Source of the DNA: Phascolarctos cinereus
Taxonomy: Eukaryota; Chordata; Mammalia; Diprotodontia; Phascolarctidae
Assembly: GCF_002099425.1 (NCBI RefSeq)
Contig: NW_018343992.1
Span: 3,054,001 to 3,118,000 of the forward strand
Direction of reading: 5' to 3'
Length of the DNA: 64,000 nucleotides
Shown: piece after piece, positions 12,680-22,533 of the stretch
How the letters are laid out: each line of letters begins with the position of its first letter
Numbering within the stretch: the stretch's first letter is position 1
Translations under genes and position numbers: made by a program
Notes under the pieces: model-generated
What the model was told of the DNA's origin: nothing
The model's database searches: none
Seen by the model: the letters and a program-made list of their open reading frames with translations, nothing else

Positions 12680-12897
12680 AAGGTATGAGAGTGGACAAAG
12701 GGATGGACTTAGGGTCTGGAGGATCTTTATTCAAATCTATTCTTTCACACATATTAGCTGGGTGACCCTGGGCAGTCATTCAAGCCCTCAGTACCTTGTG
12801 GAAACTTTCTAAGACTATAATTGAAGAGCAGGTGCTGATCTGCATTAGTAAAAGGAATTTCCTTACTGGGAGCTCACTAGACCAATCAAATCACAGG
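12680..12897 (+). repeat. Marsupial tRNA-headed SINE ('actataaattgcagag' type)
   Basis: The head ends with 'tattagctgggtgaccctgg' then 'gcagtcattcaagccctcag'. The diagnostic body is 'tctaagactataattgaaga' then 'gcaggtgctgatctgcatta' and 'ggaatttccttactgggagc'. The same body occurs reversed at 44.2 and 52.1 kb in this window, which supports a real family. The 3' side runs straight into an (ATACC)n array. Confidence 0.7.
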
Positions 12898-12903
12898 TAT
12901 ACA

Positions 12904-12966
12904 ATACCATACCATACCATACCATACCATACCATACCATACCATATACCATACCATACCATACCA
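12904..12966. repeat. (ATACC)n pentanucleotide microsatellite
   Basis: About twelve near-perfect copies of the 5-base unit with one irregularity (near 12952). It starts at the tail of the preceding SINE, which probably seeded it. Confidence 0.95.
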
Positions 12967-14195
12967 ATGTAACACTTAACTTATCCATCTATAATGACTA
13001 CTCTGTCTCTCTTTTTTTTTAATTATCCTTTACACTGATGATTTTTTTGTGTCAGATTTACATACAAATCATGTTTGGGAACACATTGTCGGCATATAAT
13101 ACCTAACATGATTTTTCATTGCCTTTTGGGTTACTCATAACTCATGAATTGCAGTGTTTCATGCCTCATCACAATATAGTATCACTAATAGAATAATGAT
13201 GTTAAAGAAATGGACTTCTGAGGTGTCAGAAAATTTGGCATCATTAAAAATACTGTAGTATATATACTCATACACATATACACACAATACTATCTATAAA
13301 GAAGCTGAAAGCATTTTGATAATATATACATGATTACTATTTGTTATAGTAATGATGTTTGGGTTTCAACTGCTATTAATAAAAATGGCATAGAATCCAA
13401 TTGGACGAAGTTACTATATTTTCAAATGAAAGAAAATTCTAAAAATGATGACTGCCAGGAGATATACCTTATGTGACCTAAATAAATAACATCTTCTGAT
13501 TTGATTAGGATAAGAATCAGCCATTCTGCTTGTAAGGTCTTGTTCTGCCAGAACTTATGAGCTATAAGAGCCATTCTGTTCCAAAACACCTGGCCAGTGG
13601 GCAGGTGAGTGGTTACCGTATTGAGTATTCCAATGTAAAGTTAAAGCCTGTATATGTTAGGCATTACTTCATTTTATTTAGCATTGATATAGTTTAACAC
13701 TAATTTTACAATACTTTTTTTTTACTTTGTGTGTCTCTGTGATATGCTATATTTATAGGAAAAGAGAAAATTGGATCTGAAAAAAGTAGCGAAAAGGTTA
13801 GATTGTTAAATGGAGTAGTAGAGAGGTATTGTCTACTCTGAATGGCTCTTAAAATATATAACTTGTTCTGAGGACATATGAATGGAATGGAATTGAACAA
13901 AGGATAAGGAAGCATTCTTTTTTTTTTTTCTGAATTGATTTCTGTTTCCTAACTTACATAGGAAAGGCCCTGACTTCTCAAGGGAAACCAATAGAATTCT
14001 TGCTGGCTCTCAGGCTTGAATATATTGCCAATAGCTTTTTTTAGAAAGAACAGAAGAAAAGAAGAATAAGAAAAGGGAAAAGATTAAAAGGACACAGGAA
14101 AAGGAAATAGAGTACATTTTCTAAAAGAATATTTCAGTATCTAAATAATTCTAACTTCCTATTGATTACATTGAGAGAAATGAAAAAAAACTATC
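12967..14195. other. Unassigned non-coding stretch
   Basis: AT-rich, with a short TA/CA-rich patch near 13258-13290. No gene or repeat family that I recognise. Confidence 0.4.
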
Positions 14196-14865
14196 ATATA
14201 TCATAGAATCATAGTCACAGATTTTCTGTTAGAAGGGGCAACTGTATCCATCTAGTCCAATACACAACCCAAAATAGGATCCTCCTTAAACATACCTGAC
14301 AAGTGGTCACTCACTATTTCCTTTAAGTCTGTCTGTGAAGCAAGAGCACTTTCTCCTGAAGAAGCATATTGCAACTTTGCACAGCTTTCGTTGACAAGAT
14401 TTTCCTGTCGTCAAGCCTCCATTAGTCTCTTTCCAACTTCTGCTTAATCCATCTAGTTTTCTTCTTTGGAAGTGGAACAAGTCTAATATGCTTTCCACAC
14501 AGTAGTCTTGTATATACCTGACAATTCCTGGACCTGATCCATGCTGTGTTCCCTAGGCCTCTGTCTTCTCTGTTGTGTGCTAACCAAGACAGTTCCTTGA
14601 GAGGAGGTTCATATTCCATGTATTCAGGTGCTTTCATCAATCAGGTTAATGTCCTTTGGAAACTCTTGATTTTATCAATTTCTTCCCTAACCTATGACAG
14701 CCAGAAGAGAATGCAACAAACCAAATGTAGTCTGACTAGGATATACAGCAGGATTGTTACCTCCTTATTTCTGAATGCTAGGCCACTAGCTTTCTACCAA
14801 GCCACTCTAGTCTTGTGACTGCCAGATCACAATATTGACTGATATTGGCCTTGCAGTCCACTATA

Positions 14866-15023
14866 ATTCTAATTATATGTGTGTGCATGTATAAGTATTA
14901 ATATATGTATGTGTATATGCATACACATATAAAATACATATGTACATATAATTATATTACATAAATATAATATATATCATTATGTTACTTAATAATTACT
15001 CTATTATTCTATTAATATAATAT
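14866..15023. repeat. AT-rich (TATG/ATAT) tract
   Basis: Mixed 'tatgtgtg', 'tatatgcata' and 'ataatata' repeats fill the space between the L3 break point and the 7SL pseudogene. They may derive from the A-rich tail of the 7SL insertion. Confidence 0.7.
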
Positions 15024-15318
15024 CTGTGTCTCACCCAAACTGGAAGTACATTGGCTACTGATGGCCCAATCTCACTACTGGTCAATATGGTGACTTTGAA
15101 CTGTTTCATTTCCTATAAGGATTGGTTGGCTCCTTCTTAGGCAATGTGGTATACCCCGTCTCCTTACTTCAGAAGTCTCACCTTATGGATGCCAGACTTG
15201 AGTGACAGAGATGCCTGATTGACTTAGTCAATGACAGCTTAAAACTTCTGAGCTCAGAAGATCCACCAGCCTCCCTGGTAATATGAAGTACAGGCAAAAT
15301 TACACCTCACCATACCCT
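15024..15318 (-). pseudogene. 7SL (SRP) RNA retropseudogene
   Basis: Read on the minus strand the ~295 bases align end to end with 7SL RNA, the RNA scaffold of the signal recognition particle (~300 nt). Matches from the 5' side are 'gggaggctg', 'gagctcagaagtt' (for gagtccaggagtt), 'aagctgt' (gggctgt), 'ctggcatccataaggtgaga' (for ttcggcatcaatatggtgac), 'cattgcctaagaaggagcca' (for ggttgcctaaggaggggtga), 'ggaaatgaaacag' (for ggaaacggagcag), 'gaccagtagtgagattgggc' (for gatcagtagtgggatcgcgc) and 'agccaatgtacttccagttt' (for agccactgcactccagcctg). By eye, roughly 25-30% of positions have changed, with small indels, so it is a dead copy. It sits inside an L3 element, so it inserted after that LINE. 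Marsupials have no known 7SL-derived SINE family, so a processed copy of the 7SL gene itself is the simplest reading. Confidence 0.85.
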
Positions 15319-15486
15319 AACCTATGTCACCCATCTTTTTCAGTCATACTGTTGTCTCACCATGCCTCATCATCTTATTCTTGTGAAGTTCTTATTTTGA
15401 ACCCAAATGTAAAACATCACAATTTTTTTTCTATTGAATTTCTTATGAGATTCAGTCCAATTTTTTAAGCTATCAACATCTTTTTT

Positions 15487-16825
15487 CAAATATTTTATTT
15501 TTTTCAGATACATGTAAATAATTTTAACATTAATGAAAAAAATTAGTTCCAAATTCTCTCCCTCCCTTTTCTCCCCCCACATTAAGAAGGAAAAAAAATT
15601 GATATGTTATACATGTATAGTTACACAAAACATATTTCCATATTAGTGTTGTAAGAGAAAACAAACTAAGAAAAGAAAGAAAAATACAGTCAAAAAACTA
15701 TGCTTTAATCTGCATTCACATACCATCAGTTCTTTCTCTGGAGATGGATAGCATTTTTCAGCATGAGTCTTTTGTGATTGTTTTATTATAATGCTGAAAA
15801 CAGCTAAGTCATTCACAATTGATCATTGTATAATATTGTTGTTATTCTGTACAATATTCTCCTGGTTCTGTTCACTTCGCTTTGCATCAGCTTGTTTAAA
15901 CTTTTCCAGGTTCATCATTTCCTATAGTACAATAGTATTCCATCACAATCATATACCACAACTTATTCAGACATTCCCCAATTGAAGGACATCAATCTCC
16001 TCAAATTCCCATTTTTTTTGTCACCACAAAAAAGAGAGCCGCTATAGATATTTTTTACACATGTTCTTTTACCTTTTTTTTAATCTCTCTGGGATATGGA
16101 CTTAGTAGTGCTATTGCTGGGCCAAAATTTACACACAATTTTATAGCCCTTTGGACATCATTCCAAATTCCTTTCAAGAATGGTTGGATCAGGTCAGAAC
16201 TCTACCAACAGTGCATCAATGACTCAATTTTCCCACATCCTCTCCGTTTGTCAGTTTTCCTTTTCTGCCATATTTGCCAATCTGATAGGTGTGAAGTGGT
16301 GCCTCAGAGTTGTTTTAATTTGTTTTTATCTAATCAATAGTGATTTAGAGCATTTTTTTTATGTGACTATAGATAGCTTTGATTGCTTCCTCTGAAAACT
16401 GCCTGTTCATATCCTTTAGCCATTTATCAATTGGGAAATGACTTGTATCCTTATACATTTGACTCAGCTCTCTACATATTTGAGAAATGAGGACTTTGTC
16501 AGAGAAACCTGATGTAAAAATTTTCCTCTAGTTTTCTGCTTTTCTTCTAATCTTGGCTGCATTGATTTTACTTGTGAAAACCCTTTTTAATTTAATATAA
16601 TCAAATTATCTATTTTACATCCTATAATGCCTTATCTCTCTTATTTTGTCATAAATTCTTCCATCATCCATACATCTGGCAGGCAAACTATTCCATGGTC
16701 CCTTACTTACTTAACGTATCTGCCCTTTATATGCAAATCATTTTCAACTTATCTAGTATATTTGGTGCAAGATGGTGGTCTATACCTAGTTTCTGCCAAA
16801 CTGCTTTTCAGTTTTCCTGGAAGTT
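15487..16825 (-). repeat. L1 LINE, ORF2 C-terminal part and 3' UTR
   Basis: Reverse-oriented marsupial L1 3' part. Landmarks on the plus strand are 'tgtacaatattctcctggtt', 'tagtattccatcacaatcat', 'ttcagacattccccaattga', 'gatcaggtcagaactctacc', 'catatcctttagccatttat' and 'tttaatttaatataatcaaa'. These correspond to the ORF2 C-terminal coding segment and the 3' UTR. It is 5'-truncated at ~16825. It is flanked by a probable TSD: 'tatcaacatctttttt' (15471-15486) and 'catcaagatctttttt' (16826-16841), 14 of 16 identical, and the L3 host resumes on the far side. The coding frame is heavily interrupted. Confidence 0.88.
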
Positions 16826-17454
16826 CATCAAGATCTTTTTTAAACCCTACATTTATCATAAAGCATATAAGCAGCCATCTATCCCCCTTTCATATCATCC
16901 CCAAACATAATAGGTATTCTTCTCCAGCAGATTGCCTTTACAATCACCCCCACTTTTTTATCTTCAAACTCTTTCTCTCTCTAATAAGTTCCTTTCCTGC
17001 TTTCTACAAACAATGGACATCACCTCCATCCACAAAAACAAACAAACGAACAAACAAAACACTCATTTAATCTGACTGCTTCCATTAAATATCTTCTACC
17101 TGCTTTCTTAGATAGGTAAACTCTTTGAGAAAGCTTTTTCATTCTCTGCCTCTCCTTATCCTATCAATTTTTTTAAAATCCTCTGCAATCTGACTTCTGA
17201 CCTTATTAATTTACTGAAAATGGCCCCTCAGAAATGTTTCATTATCCTTTTAATTATCAAACAAAATGGGTTTTTTCTCAATCTTATCCCTCTTGACAAC
17301 TTTATAGCCTGTGATATTGTTGATCACCATCTTTTCCTGTATACTCTCTTCCTCTCCAGATTTTCAGGATGCTACTTCCTCTTAGTTCTCCTCACACTTG
17401 ATCGTTCAGTTCAGTCTCATTTGCTGGTTCTTCATCTATGGCAAATCTCTTACC

Positions 17455-17613
17455 CAGACCTGCACAACCTGTGGCCCATGGCCATTTATAGCCCCCTGGC
17501 CGCTTGTGGGAAGGCCCATGAAAAATGTATAGGAAAATATCCTTTGTATATAAAAGAAATCCTTTGGATTGCCACACACAAGCAGCCTGCAGGCTGCAGG
17601 TTGTGCAGGCCTA
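17455..17613. mobile_element. hAT-type non-autonomous foldback element (MITE), family 1
   Basis: 159 bases with terminal inverted repeats: the left end 'cagacctgcacaacctg' pairs with the right end 'caggttgtgcaggccta'. Inner GC-rich arms (ggcccatggcc / ggctgcaggc) and a palindromic AT-rich centre make it a foldback. The CAG start and the CpG-decayed arms fit Charlie-type hAT MITEs. The 8-base flanks (ctcttacc / cttaacca) are only loosely similar, so the TSD is not clean. It has no coding capacity. It interrupts the L2 reverse transcriptase region. A sister copy lies at 32690. Confidence 0.75.
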
Positions 17614-17962
17614 CTTAACCATAGGTATACTTTAAAGCCTTGTCTTAGGTTCTCTTATCTTTTTTCTCTGTACTTTCACTTGGTGACCTTATTAGCTCCC
17701 ATGAATCCAGTTGTCCTCTCTATTTTGATGATTCTCAGCTCTGTGAACCCATCCCTAGTGTCTCTCTTGAGTTCCAGTCCTACATCACCCACTGCCTTAT
17801 AGAGAAATAGAACTCAATGTCCTAAAATAATCTGATTTTCCAAATATTCAAAATAGAAACCATTCTCTTTTCCCTAAATCAGCACCTTTTCCCAACTTCT
17901 TTATTTCTGTTCATGGTACAACCATCTTCTCAGTCACCCAGCTTTATAACTGTAATGATTAC

Positions 17963-18806
17963 TGTCATACCAGTAACATAGAGATTGCTGTTGTGAGGAT
18001 CAAAAGGAGGCAGAATAAAACCTCTAGGTTTTTCTCCCTTTACTCTTTTTCAAGAGAGATTTTTTTTTTTCAGGAGGGGAAGCAGGAGGTTGGATCTAAA
18101 AGCATTACCACTCTGTTCTCCTTAGAAATAGGGGGTACTGGGCTAGAATTCATTCATAAATATTATATTCCCTTAAACAGTATTAATATAAAATTATTAA
18201 TTATTAATTAAATATTATTAATTATATTCCTTTAAATATCATTAATTGATCACTATTCATTAACAGGGAAAGGACAGTCCCAAGCTTTATATCCAAAGTT
18301 TGACTCCATTCCCCCAAAATGCCAGTTCCACATTGAACACACAAAGCAAGTAATAAAGAAATACATTTGCCCAAGTTGAGAACAAAATAGAAATCAAAGA
18401 AAGCATACATAAGAGACTATATACCAGACAATACAGAGTGAAGGAACTCTACCATTGGAAGCAAGGTAACAGCTCAAACAAGAGTCCCACATTTCAGCCA
18501 AGGGGAAATTCCCCAAATTCTCAAGTATAGCAAGCTAGAAATATGAACATGATGTAGACTGCTAGCTCCTCTCTTGTCAGCTTCTTCTCTGAATCTTATT
18601 CTCCATTCAGCAGCCTGATGTGGGGTTGGCATTGTCTTCTCTCTTGAAACTGGAAGCTGTTAGTACCTGAAGTGACTACCTATCCTGAAAAGAATGAAGA
18701 AACCTGAAGCTATTCTCCTCTCTTTTCTCTCCAAATCCACTCTACCCCTCATGCAGATGTGGGAATTGATGTCCACCAGTGAGGAAAGAAACCCATAACA
18801 ATGGAC
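17963..18806 (-). mobile_element. LTR-like insertion, possibly a solitary LTR (fossil)
   Basis: About 840 bases interrupt the L2: L2 matches stop after 'ctcagtcacccagctttata' and resume at 'gacccaagttacacaacctt'. The insert has no LINE or SINE signature and mixes an AT-rich patch with promoter-like unique sequence, as solitary endogenous retrovirus LTRs do. Family and exact ends are not determined and no internal retroviral sequence is present. Orientation is a weak guess. A DNA transposon or an unrecognised repeat is an alternative. Confidence 0.35.
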
Positions 18807-18920
18807 TTGGGGACCCAAGTTACACAACCTTTGGTATCATACTTGACTTCACTCACATTCACCCTATATATCCAATTTTTTTTTTGCCAAATTGTCATTT
18901 CTACCTTCAGAATATCTTTT

Positions 18921-20189
18921 ATTTTTATAAATTTATTTCTTTTCGGTTTTCAACATTCACTTCCATAAGATTTTGAGTTCCAAATTTTCTTCCCATCTCT
19001 CCCCTCCCTCCACCCCAAGATGGTATGCAATTTGATATAGGCTCCACATATACATTCATATTGAACATATTTTCACATTAGTCATATTGTAAAGAAGAAT
19101 TAGAACCAATGGGAGAAACTATGAGAAAGAAAAAACAAAAAAAGAAAAGAAAAAAAAGAGAGAGAAAGCAAATAACATGCTTTGATCTCCATTCAGACTC
19201 CATAGTTCTTTTTCTGGATGTGGATAGCATTTTCCATCATAAGTCCATTAGAGTTGTCTTGGATCCTTGCATTTCTAAGTGATAAGCCTATCAAAATTAG
19301 TCATTGTACATTGTGGCTGTTACTGTGTACAATGTTCTTCTGGCTCTGCTCACTTCACTCAGCATTAGTTCATTCAAGTCTTTCTAGGTTTTTCTCATCA
19401 TTTCTTATAGCACAATAGTATTCTATTACATTCATATACCACAACTTATTCAGTCATTCCCCAACTGATGGGCATCCCCTCAATTTCCAATTCTTTGTCA
19501 CCACAAAAAGAGCCCCTATAAATATTTTTGTGCATGTGCCCTTTTTCCATTTTTATGATCTCTTTGGAAAGTGCTATTGCTGGATCAAAACGTATGCACA
19601 ATTTTATGGCTGTTTTGGCATAGTTCCAAATTGCTCTCCAAAATGGTTGAATCAATTCACAACTCCACCAACAATGCATTAGAGTTTCAATTTTCCCGCA
19701 TCTTCTCCATCATTTGTAATTTTCCTGTTTTGTCAAGTTAACCAATCTCATAGGTGTGATGTGGTACCTCAGTTGTTTTAATTTGCATTTCTCTAATCAA
19801 TAGTGATTTAGACCATTTTTTCACATGACTATAGATAGCTTTAATTTCTTCATCTGAAAACTGCCTATTCATGTCCTTTGACCATTTATCAATTGGAGAA
19901 TGACTGGTATTCTAATAAATTTGACTCAGTTCTCTATATATTTTAGAAATGAGGCCATATCAGAGACACTGGTTGTAAAAATTCCCAGTTTTCTTCTTCC
20001 CTCTTAATCTTGATTGCATTGGCTTTGTTTGAGCAGCAACTTTTCAATTTAATGTAATCAAAATTAGTCATTTTGCATTTCATAATGTTCTCTATCTCTT
20101 GTTTGGTCATAAATTCTTCCATTCTCCATAAATCTTACAGTTAAACTATTCCTTGCTGTCCCAGTTTGCTTATACTGTCAGACTTTATA
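18921..20189 (-). repeat. L1 LINE, ORF2 C-terminal part and 3' UTR
   Basis: A second reverse-oriented L1 3' part, parallel to the copy at 15487. Minus-strand translation near 19446-19679 gives 'HCWWSCELIQPFWRAIWNYA' and later 'FDPAIAL', the conserved mammalian L1 ORF2 C-terminal pattern (CWWxCxLxQPxW...DPAIPL). Landmarks include 'tagtattctattacattcat' and 'gaccatttatcaattggaga'. It is 5'-truncated. The probable TSD is 'cagaatatctttt' (18908-18920) and 'cagaatatctctt' (20190-20202), 12 of 13 identical, with L2 on both outer sides. It is less decayed than the neighbouring L1 but carries stops. Confidence 0.9.
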
Positions 20190-20440
20190 CAGAATATCTC
20201 TTCTTTAAATTATCTTTCTTCCATTCACATGGCTGCCACTCCAGCTGAGGTTTTCATCAACTCTAGCCTGCACTATTGCAATAGCTTCTCACACTGGTTT
20301 CCTTCTCTCAAGGCTTTTTTTCATTCCCATTCATCCTCAATTTAGCTGCTAAGGTGATTTTTCTAAGCAATGACCTGACCAAGTGATTTACTTTCCTCTC
20401 CTTCTCCTCTTCCTCTCCTCCCACTCATAATAAACTATCA

Positions 20441-20890
20441 ATGGTGGGGATGGAAACTACAGATTAGAAGGAAAACATAATTTGGACCAGCTAGGGTTTA
20501 TTGAGTTCACTAGCAGAAGGGCAGTCTTATCCAAAGAAGCAAAAAACTCCTTGAATAAACAGTACACAAAATTAATAAAGGTTTTAGGAGCTTGGAACAG
20601 GGTAGGGGGGAGAGGCAAAAACTTCTTGGTCAAGGTCCCTGCTGCTAGGGCTCAAGGCTGATCTGGTGCAATGACTCTTTCACCCAGTTTCAAGATTAGG
20701 GATTTATGCATAATAGGAAGTGGAATAGGGCTAGCCTGTTTCTCAGAATAGGTTGTACAACAAGATAACATAGCATATCATATTGTAGGTTACTTCCATT
20801 GCAAGCACTAATGGGAGATTCCAGACATATATGTGTGAACAAAATTGAGTAATTCTCAAAACAGAGTACCTCTGGATCCATGGAACCTAA
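20441..20890 (-). mobile_element. LTR-like insertion, possibly a solitary LTR (fossil)
   Basis: About 450 bases split the L2 between 'ataataaactatcaatgg' and 'attatatctaggatcagata', which are adjacent in L2. On the minus strand the insert ends with 'ctcaataaaccctagctggt', a polyadenylation-signal-like position about 60 bases before the end, as in many LTRs. A short 'aatg' repeat may flank it. No internal retroviral region is present. Family unknown, ends approximate. Confidence 0.45.
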
Positions 20891-21803
20891 ATGTTCCTTT
20901 ATTATATCTAGGATCAGATAAAAACTTCCTTGTTTGTTATTTAAAGGTCTTCATAATCTGGCTTCTCCCTACCTTTGCAATCTTTTTCTAATTTGCTTCT
21001 CTCCTTGCATTATGTGATCCTGCTACACTGGCTTAATTGCTGTTTCTTGCACATAGCATTCTATCTCTAGTCTAGATGATTTTCAACTGGTAACCCCTAT
21101 GACTGGAATTCTCTGCCTTTTCACTCTTACCTTTTATTTTCCCTAGTTTCCTTTAAGACTCAGCTCAAGTATCATCTTCTACAGGAGGCCTTACACAGTC
21201 CCTTTAACTGTTAATACCTTACCCTATGAGACTACTTCCTTCTACTCTGTATATATCTTATATGTCCTAAGTTAATTGCATGCTACTTCTCCCCTCTCCT
21301 ATTAGAATGTAAGTTCCTTAAAGGAAGGAATTGTTTCTTTCTTTTTCTTGTGCCCCCAGTGGTTAGTATGGGTATTACACAAGGTAAACATGAATTCTTG
21401 TTGACTATCTGACTACTTGACTTATCTATGCCTTCATTCAAGTTAATAAAAATGTTAAGTAACATGGGCCAAACCTAGGTCCTTGACCTTCTTCCAAGAA
21501 AGCATTGAATGAGTAATAATTACCTTTTTGAGTCTAGCATTTAATCAGTTTAGGAGGCACTTATTCTACTGTTAACCAACCCATACCTGTTTTCCATAAG
21601 AATATTATGAGGTTGCTAAAATATAGGTAAACTATTAGGAGTTAGGTTTATTTGCGATGATCTATTCTGGTTCAAATCATGTTGGCTCTCTGTGATCATA
21701 AATTGAGATGCTTACTAACTATATCTGGAATAATCCATTCCAGAATTTTGCTAGGAATCAATGTCCAGATCACTGTCCTATAGCTGCACATCTATTCTAT
21801 TAT

Positions 21804-21805
<2 letters not shown>

Positions 21806-21843
<38 letters not shown>
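21806..21843. repeat. (AC)n microsatellite
   Basis: About 19 uninterrupted AC units at the right border of the L3 element. Confidence 0.95.
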
Positions 21844-21934
21844 CAAATTTCAGTAGTTTCAACAAAACCACACTATGCTTTTTATTAAGGAAAAGCACGA
21901 CCTATGATATACATGATTGTATAATAATAACAAA

Positions 21935-21985
21935 ATGATAATTAATAATAGCTAGCATTTATATAATGCTTTATAAATTGAACTT
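21935..21985 (-). repeat. CORE-SINE (MAR1-like) terminal fragment
   Basis: 'aattaataatagctagcatt' then 'tatataatgctttataaatt' is the reversed 3' end of the marsupial MIR-derived SINE also seen at 27236 and 32254. Confidence 0.6.
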
Positions 21986-22001
21986 AAAAAAAAGTAGGGC
22001 A

Positions 22002-22236
22002 AGATCCTCTAAGGTAGAGAAAGAAAATTTTATAACTCTAGAGAAGAATATCTGAAAGTACTCTGAACTTGGAAGGCAGGAGACTGGAGTTGAGATCTCT
22101 GAGGACTTCTGGATCTAAAGCTGTGATACCAGCAGTCTATGGTATTGGCTTTGACACTTTGTTGCTACTGGAAACACAGGCTTATCTCTTTCAGTTAAAG
22201 TTGTTTGATTTTATTTGCTATAATGTTAATGATAAT
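22002..22236. repeat. Unclassified repeat module, copy 1
   Basis: Nearly collinear with 31987-32253. Shared blocks include 'gatcctctaagg', 'gagaatatctgaaagta' (here 'gaagaatatctgaaagta'), 'cttggaaggcaggagact' and 'cctttcagttaaagttt' (here 'tctttcagttaaagttg'). Copy 1 lacks about 25 bases present in copy 2. Part of the body ('aacttggaaggcaggagact') resembles the start of a MIR SINE, but the rest does not. Both copies are followed by a reversed MAR1-like SINE. I cannot name the family. Confidence 0.6.
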
Positions 22237-22410
22237 TAAGAAAAAAACATTTATATAGTGCTTTGATGTTGCAAAGTTTATAGGTAGTATCTCCATCAGG
22301 GTGATGAATGCTATTGTTATCCCCATTTTACAGATAAGGGAATTGAGACACAAAGATTATGTAATCTGCCCAGGGTCACAGAGCCAGTATGGGTCAGAGA
22401 CCAGCCTTTT
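22237..22410 (-). repeat. CORE-SINE (MIR/MAR1-like)
   Basis: 'aacatttatatagtgctttg', 'tgttatccccattttacaga', 'taagggaattgagacacaaa' and 'ctgcccagggtcacagagcc' are a reversed MIR/MAR1 SINE 3' half and core. Confidence 0.8.
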
Positions 22411-22525
22411 TCTCAGATCATCCCGACTCCAGACTACCTGTCCAGCACTATGTCAGTCTGCTCTCACTGCTCTACAATAGTACTTATCTAAAGACAGGTC
22501 TGAAGAAAATAAAAAGGGCGGAGCC

Positions 22526-22533
22526 AAGATGGC
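22526..22533 (+). promoter_or_regulatory. YY1-like site at the HAL1 5' end
   Basis: AAGATGGC lies 10 bases inside the element start, the same place as the YY1 site that fixes transcription start in placental L1. The position and sequence are seen; function is inferred. Confidence 0.5.

Larger units (their letters stand above)
16918..21423 (+). repeat. L2 LINE inserted in L3 and itself broken by four insertions
   Basis: L2 pieces run collinearly: ~16918-17454, 17614-~17962, ~18807-18920, 20203-~20440 and ~20891-21423. Landmarks are 'cttctccagcagattgcctt', 'tttcctgctttctacaaaca', 'ttgttgatcaccatcttttc', 'ctcctcacacttgatcgttc', 'acaacctttggtatcatact', 'ctgcactattgcaatagctt', 'gactcagctcaagtatcatc' (C-terminal end) and the 3' UTR 'tagaatgtaagttccttaaa'. 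The 3' end reaches 'gttgactatctgactacttg', the L2 terminal repeat. Rejoining these pieces gives about 1.7 kb of L2, covering reverse transcriptase to the 3' end. All frames are broken. The L3 host continues on both sides, so the L2 arrived after the L3. Confidence 0.85.
14196..21800 (-). repeat. L3/CR1-type LINE broken by several insertions
   Basis: Four pieces of one element run collinearly on the minus strand: 14196-14865, 15326-15486, 16842-16917 and 21424-21800. The left end 'tcatagaatcatag' is the reverse complement of the (ATTCTATG)n terminus of CR1-clade LINEs. Further landmarks are 'aaatgtagtctgactaggat', 'gttgtctcaccatgcctcat', 'catatcatccccaaacataa', 'aataaaaatgttaagtaaca' and 'catgttggctctctgtgatc', in consensus order. 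Gaps between pieces are filled by a 7SL pseudogene, an L1 and an L2. The sequence is far from any active copy and ends at an (AC)n tract near 21800. The clade call (L3 or another CR1) rests on motifs only. Confidence 0.75.

Noticed and set aside
12904-12966. Regular short repeats as a possible CRISPR-like array
   Set aside because: A simple pentanucleotide microsatellite without spacers, in a vertebrate genome.
15024-15318. 7SL copy as a functional SRP RNA gene
   Set aside because: Too many substitutions and indels across conserved stems, and it sits inside an old LINE.
17963-18806. A coding endogenous retrovirus
   Set aside because: No gag, pol or env-like sequence; at most a solitary LTR-like fossil.
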